6,343 bases of DNA, taken from contig PMKB01000023.1 in NCBI GenBank assembly GCA_003157595.1, positions 244 through 6,586 on the forward strand. Direction: 5' to 3'. The translations under genes were made by a program, and so were the position numbers. Positions within the stretch are counted from its first letter, which is position 1. Each line of letters starts with the position of its first letter. Below, piece after piece: positions 4,319 through 6,343 of the stretch. The notes below the pieces were generated by a model. The model ran no database searches, was not told the DNA's origin, and worked only from the letters and a program-made list of their open reading frames with translations. This DNA is from Solirubrobacterales bacterium. GTDB taxonomy: Bacteria > Actinomycetota > Thermoleophilia > Solirubrobacterales > Solirubrobacteraceae.

Positions 4319-6343
4319 GCCGGGTGGACCGGCGGCCAAATCGTCCGTCTGGTCCCCATTGGCGGGCGCCGGCGGTCCGCCCGGCGGCGCCGGACTGGCC
4401 GGCGGCGCAGTGGCCGGCGGCGGCGCGTCGAGGCCCTCATCGTCTGCATCGGACTCGGCGACCAGCGCGACGGCGCTGACCGTGTCGTCGTCCTTGAGGT
4501 TCATCAGCCGCACGCCCTGCGAGGCGCGGCCGTAGCGGTTGATCCCGCGCACGGGCGTGCGCTGGACCATGCCGCCGGCGCTGATGAAGACCAGTTCCTC
4601 GTGCTCGCGCACAACCAGGGCGCCGGCCAGCGCGCCCTTGTTCTCGGTCAGCGTGATCGTCTTGACGCCCATCGTCCCGCGCCCCTTGCGCGGATAGTCG
4701 CTGAGCGCGGTGCGCTTGCCGTAGCCGTTCTCGGTCAGCACCAGAAGCTCCTGGTCGTCGCTCGCAACATCCATCGCGAGCACGCGGTTGCCGGGGCGCG
4801 AGACGTTCATCCCCTTCATGCCCGAGGTGTCGCGGCCCATCGGACGGATCTGAGACTCGTGGAAACGCGCGGCCTGGCCGGAGCGTGAGACGACGAGGAT
4901 GTCATCGTCGCCGCTCGTGCGCCGGACCGCGACCAGCTCGTCGTCGTCGCGAATGTGGATCGCGATGATGCCGTCGGCGTTGATCGGCGTGTTGTACGCG
5001 CCGAACTCGGTCTTCTTGACGATCCCCCCACGGGTCGCGAAGACGAGGTAGCGCCCCTCGCTGTAGTCGCGCGTCGAGAGCACCGACTGCACGCGCTCGC
5101 CTTCTCGAAGCGGCAGGATGTTGACCAGCGCCCGGCCCTTGGCCGTGCGCGAGGCCTCCGGCAGCTCGTAGACCTTCGAGCGGTAGACCTTGCCGCGGTT
5201 GGTGAAGAAGAGCAGGTAGTCGTGCGTCGAGCAGATGAAGAGGTGCTCGATGAAGTCGCCGTCCTTCATGTCCATTCCGCTGACGCCGCGACCGCCGCGG
5301 TGCTGTTGGCGGTAGGTATCGAGCGGCAGCGATTTGATGTAGCCGCTGCGCGTGATCGCGATCACCATCTGCTGGTCGGCGATCAGGTCCTCGATGTCGA
5401 TCTCGCCCTCGACGGCCGAGATCTCGGTTCGCCGCTCGTCGCCGAAGCGCTCGCGGATCTCCAGCAGCTCCTCCTTGATCAGCCCGAGCACGCGCAGCTC
5501 ATCGCCGAGGATCGCCCGCAGCTCGGCGATCCGCTCGAGCATGTCCGCGTGCTCCTGCTTGATCTGGTCGGACTCCAGCGCGGTCAGCTGCGAGAGGCGC
5601 AGATCGAGGATCGCCTGGGCCTGGATCAGCGTCAGCGCGAAGCGCTCGATCAACAGCCCGCGCGCGCTCTCGCGGTCGCGCGAGGCGCGAATCAGCTCGA
5701 TCACCGCGTCGAGGTGCGCGAGCGCCGTCAGCAGGCCTTCGAGGATGTGGGCGCGCGCCTCGCGCTGGGCCAGCTCGTGCTTGGTGCGTCGCACAATGAC
5801 CTCACGCTGGTGCTCGACGTAGTGGTGAATCATCTGGCGCAGCGAGAGCGTCCGCGGCACCCCGTCTACGAGCGCGACCATGTTGACGCCAAAGGTCGTC
5901 TGCATCGGCGTGTGCTTGAACAGCTTGTTCAGCACGACCTTTGGCAGCGCGTCGCGTTTGAGCTCGATCACCAGCCGCATGCCGCGCTTGTCGGACTCGT
6001 CGCGCAGGTCGGAGATCTCTGAGATCTTCTTGTCCTCGACGAGCTCCTTGATCTTCATCATCAGCCCGTTGTCGCCGCCCTTTTTCACCTGGTAGGGCAG
6101 CTCGGTGACGACGATCGCCTCCTTGCCGTAAGTCAGCGGCTCGGTGTGCGCGCGCGCCTGGACCCGGACGCGGCCGCGGCCGGTCTCGTACGCCTCGCGG
6201 ATTCCCGTGCGCCCGAGGATGATCCCCCCGGTCGGGAAGTCGGGGCCGCGCACGTGTTCCATCAACTCCTCGCTGGTGACGGACGGGTTCTCCAAATACG
6301 CGACCGTCGCGTCGACCACCTCACGCAGGTTGTGCGGCGGGAT
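4313..6343 (-). CDS. gyrA: DNA gyrase subunit A, C-terminal two thirds (start beyond right edge)
   Basis: GyrA cuts and reseals DNA in the A2B2 gyrase that introduces negative supercoils. The 676 visible codons begin at IPPHNL, just after the winged-helix domain, so the catalytic tyrosine is outside. The visible order is: tower domain with [15 protein letters not shown] and [10 protein letters not shown]; coiled coil and C-gate (about 165-300) with [10 protein letters not shown] and FGDERRTEI; then the DNA-wrapping beta-pinwheel (about 315-630) with repeated blades. The GyrA box, which marks gyrase rather than topoisomerase IV, reads QHRGGRG (visible residues 347-353, bases 5285-5305) instead of the textbook QRRGGKG. 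The tower lacks the long insertion of Gram-negative proteins. The protein ends in a 47-residue acidic, Pro/Ala-rich tail that looks disordered. The reading frame runs unbroken to the window edge; GTG at 6319 is an internal Val, not the start. A gyrB gene usually lies upstream but cannot be seen. Confidence 0.97.
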   Translation of the reverse strand: MPPHNLREVVDATVAYLENPSVTSEELMEHVRGPDFPTGGIILGRTGIREAYETGRGRVRVQARAHTEPLTYGKEAIVVTELPYQVKKGGDNGLMMKIKELVEDKKISEISDLRDESDKRGMRLVIELKRDALPKVVLNKLFKHTPMQTTFGVNMVALVDGVPRTLSLRQMIHHYVEHQREVIVRRTKHELAQREARAHILEGLLTALAHLDAVIELIRASRDRESARGLLIERFALTLIQAQAILDLRLSQLTALESDQIKQEHADMLERIAELRAILGDELRVLGLIKEELLEIRERFGDERRTEISAVEGEIDIEDLIADQQMVIAITRSGYIKSLPLDTYRQQHRGGRGVSGMDMKDGDFIEHLFICSTHDYLLFFTNRGKVYRSKVYELPEASRTAKGRALVNILPLREGERVQSVLSTRDYSEGRYLVFATRGGIVKKTEFGAYNTPINADGIIAIHIRDDDELVAVRRTSGDDDILVVSRSGQAARFHESQIRPMGRDTSGMKGMNVSRPGNRVLAMDVASDDQELLVLTENGYGKRTALSDYPRKGRGTMGVKTITLTENKGALAGALVVREHEELVFISAGGMVQRTPVRGINRYGRASQGVRLMNLKDDDTVSAVALVAESDADDEGLDAPPPATAPPASPAPPGGPPAPANGDQTDDLAAGPPGE

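Noticed and set aside
4955..6022. A 355-codon plus-strand frame inside gyrA
   Set aside because: Mirror of the gyrA coding strand, low-complexity Asp/Leu/Arg-rich product, no ribosome binding site and no family resemblance.

Overview
The window is a very GC-rich bacterial segment with GTG and TTG starts and strong GC bias at third codon positions. A Ser/Thr kinase, a DUF4446 membrane protein, a PheA with a lineage-like ACT domain and a Gram-positive-length GyrA tower together suggest an actinomycete. The class Thermoleophilia (Solirubrobacterales-like) is my best guess. That is an inference from gene content and style, not a proven placement. Nothing points to a phage, transposon, CRISPR array or recent transfer.

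Layout: (1) 1-455, minus strand: the N-terminal part of a Hanks-type Ser/Thr protein kinase that runs off the left edge. (2) 456-585: a divergent intergenic region with a 17-bp palindrome, a short AT-rich patch and a clear ribosome binding site for the next gene. (3) 586-1755, plus: a single-pass membrane protein of unknown function with a CARDB-like C-terminal domain. (4) 1837-2346, plus: a DUF4446 family membrane protein. (5) 2371-3225, plus: prephenate dehydratase (pheA). (6) 3334-3909, plus: an HNH endonuclease family protein. (7) 3910-4312: about 400 bp between convergent genes, holding a good bidirectional terminator and an unexplained stretch rich in potential RNA structure. (8) 4313-6343, minus: the C-terminal two thirds of DNA gyrase subunit A, whose start lies beyond the right edge.

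How the parts relate: the kinase and the unknown membrane protein share a divergent control region, so a functional link is possible but unproven. The DUF4446 gene and pheA are 24 bp apart and are probably cotranscribed. The HNH gene follows 108 bp later with its own possible promoter. PheA makes phenylpyruvate for phenylalanine synthesis, and GyrA is the breakage-reunion subunit of gyrase.

Most of the window is ordinary chromosomal housekeeping. The least explained part is the stretch just downstream of gyrA (about 4160-4318). On the gyrA strand it carries a 12-nt perfect Shine-Dalgarno sequence with no conventional gene behind it, a second shorter copy 41 nt further on, and several competing base-pairing options. 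It could be a small leader or sORF, a structured 3' UTR or an sRNA, but chance is not excluded.
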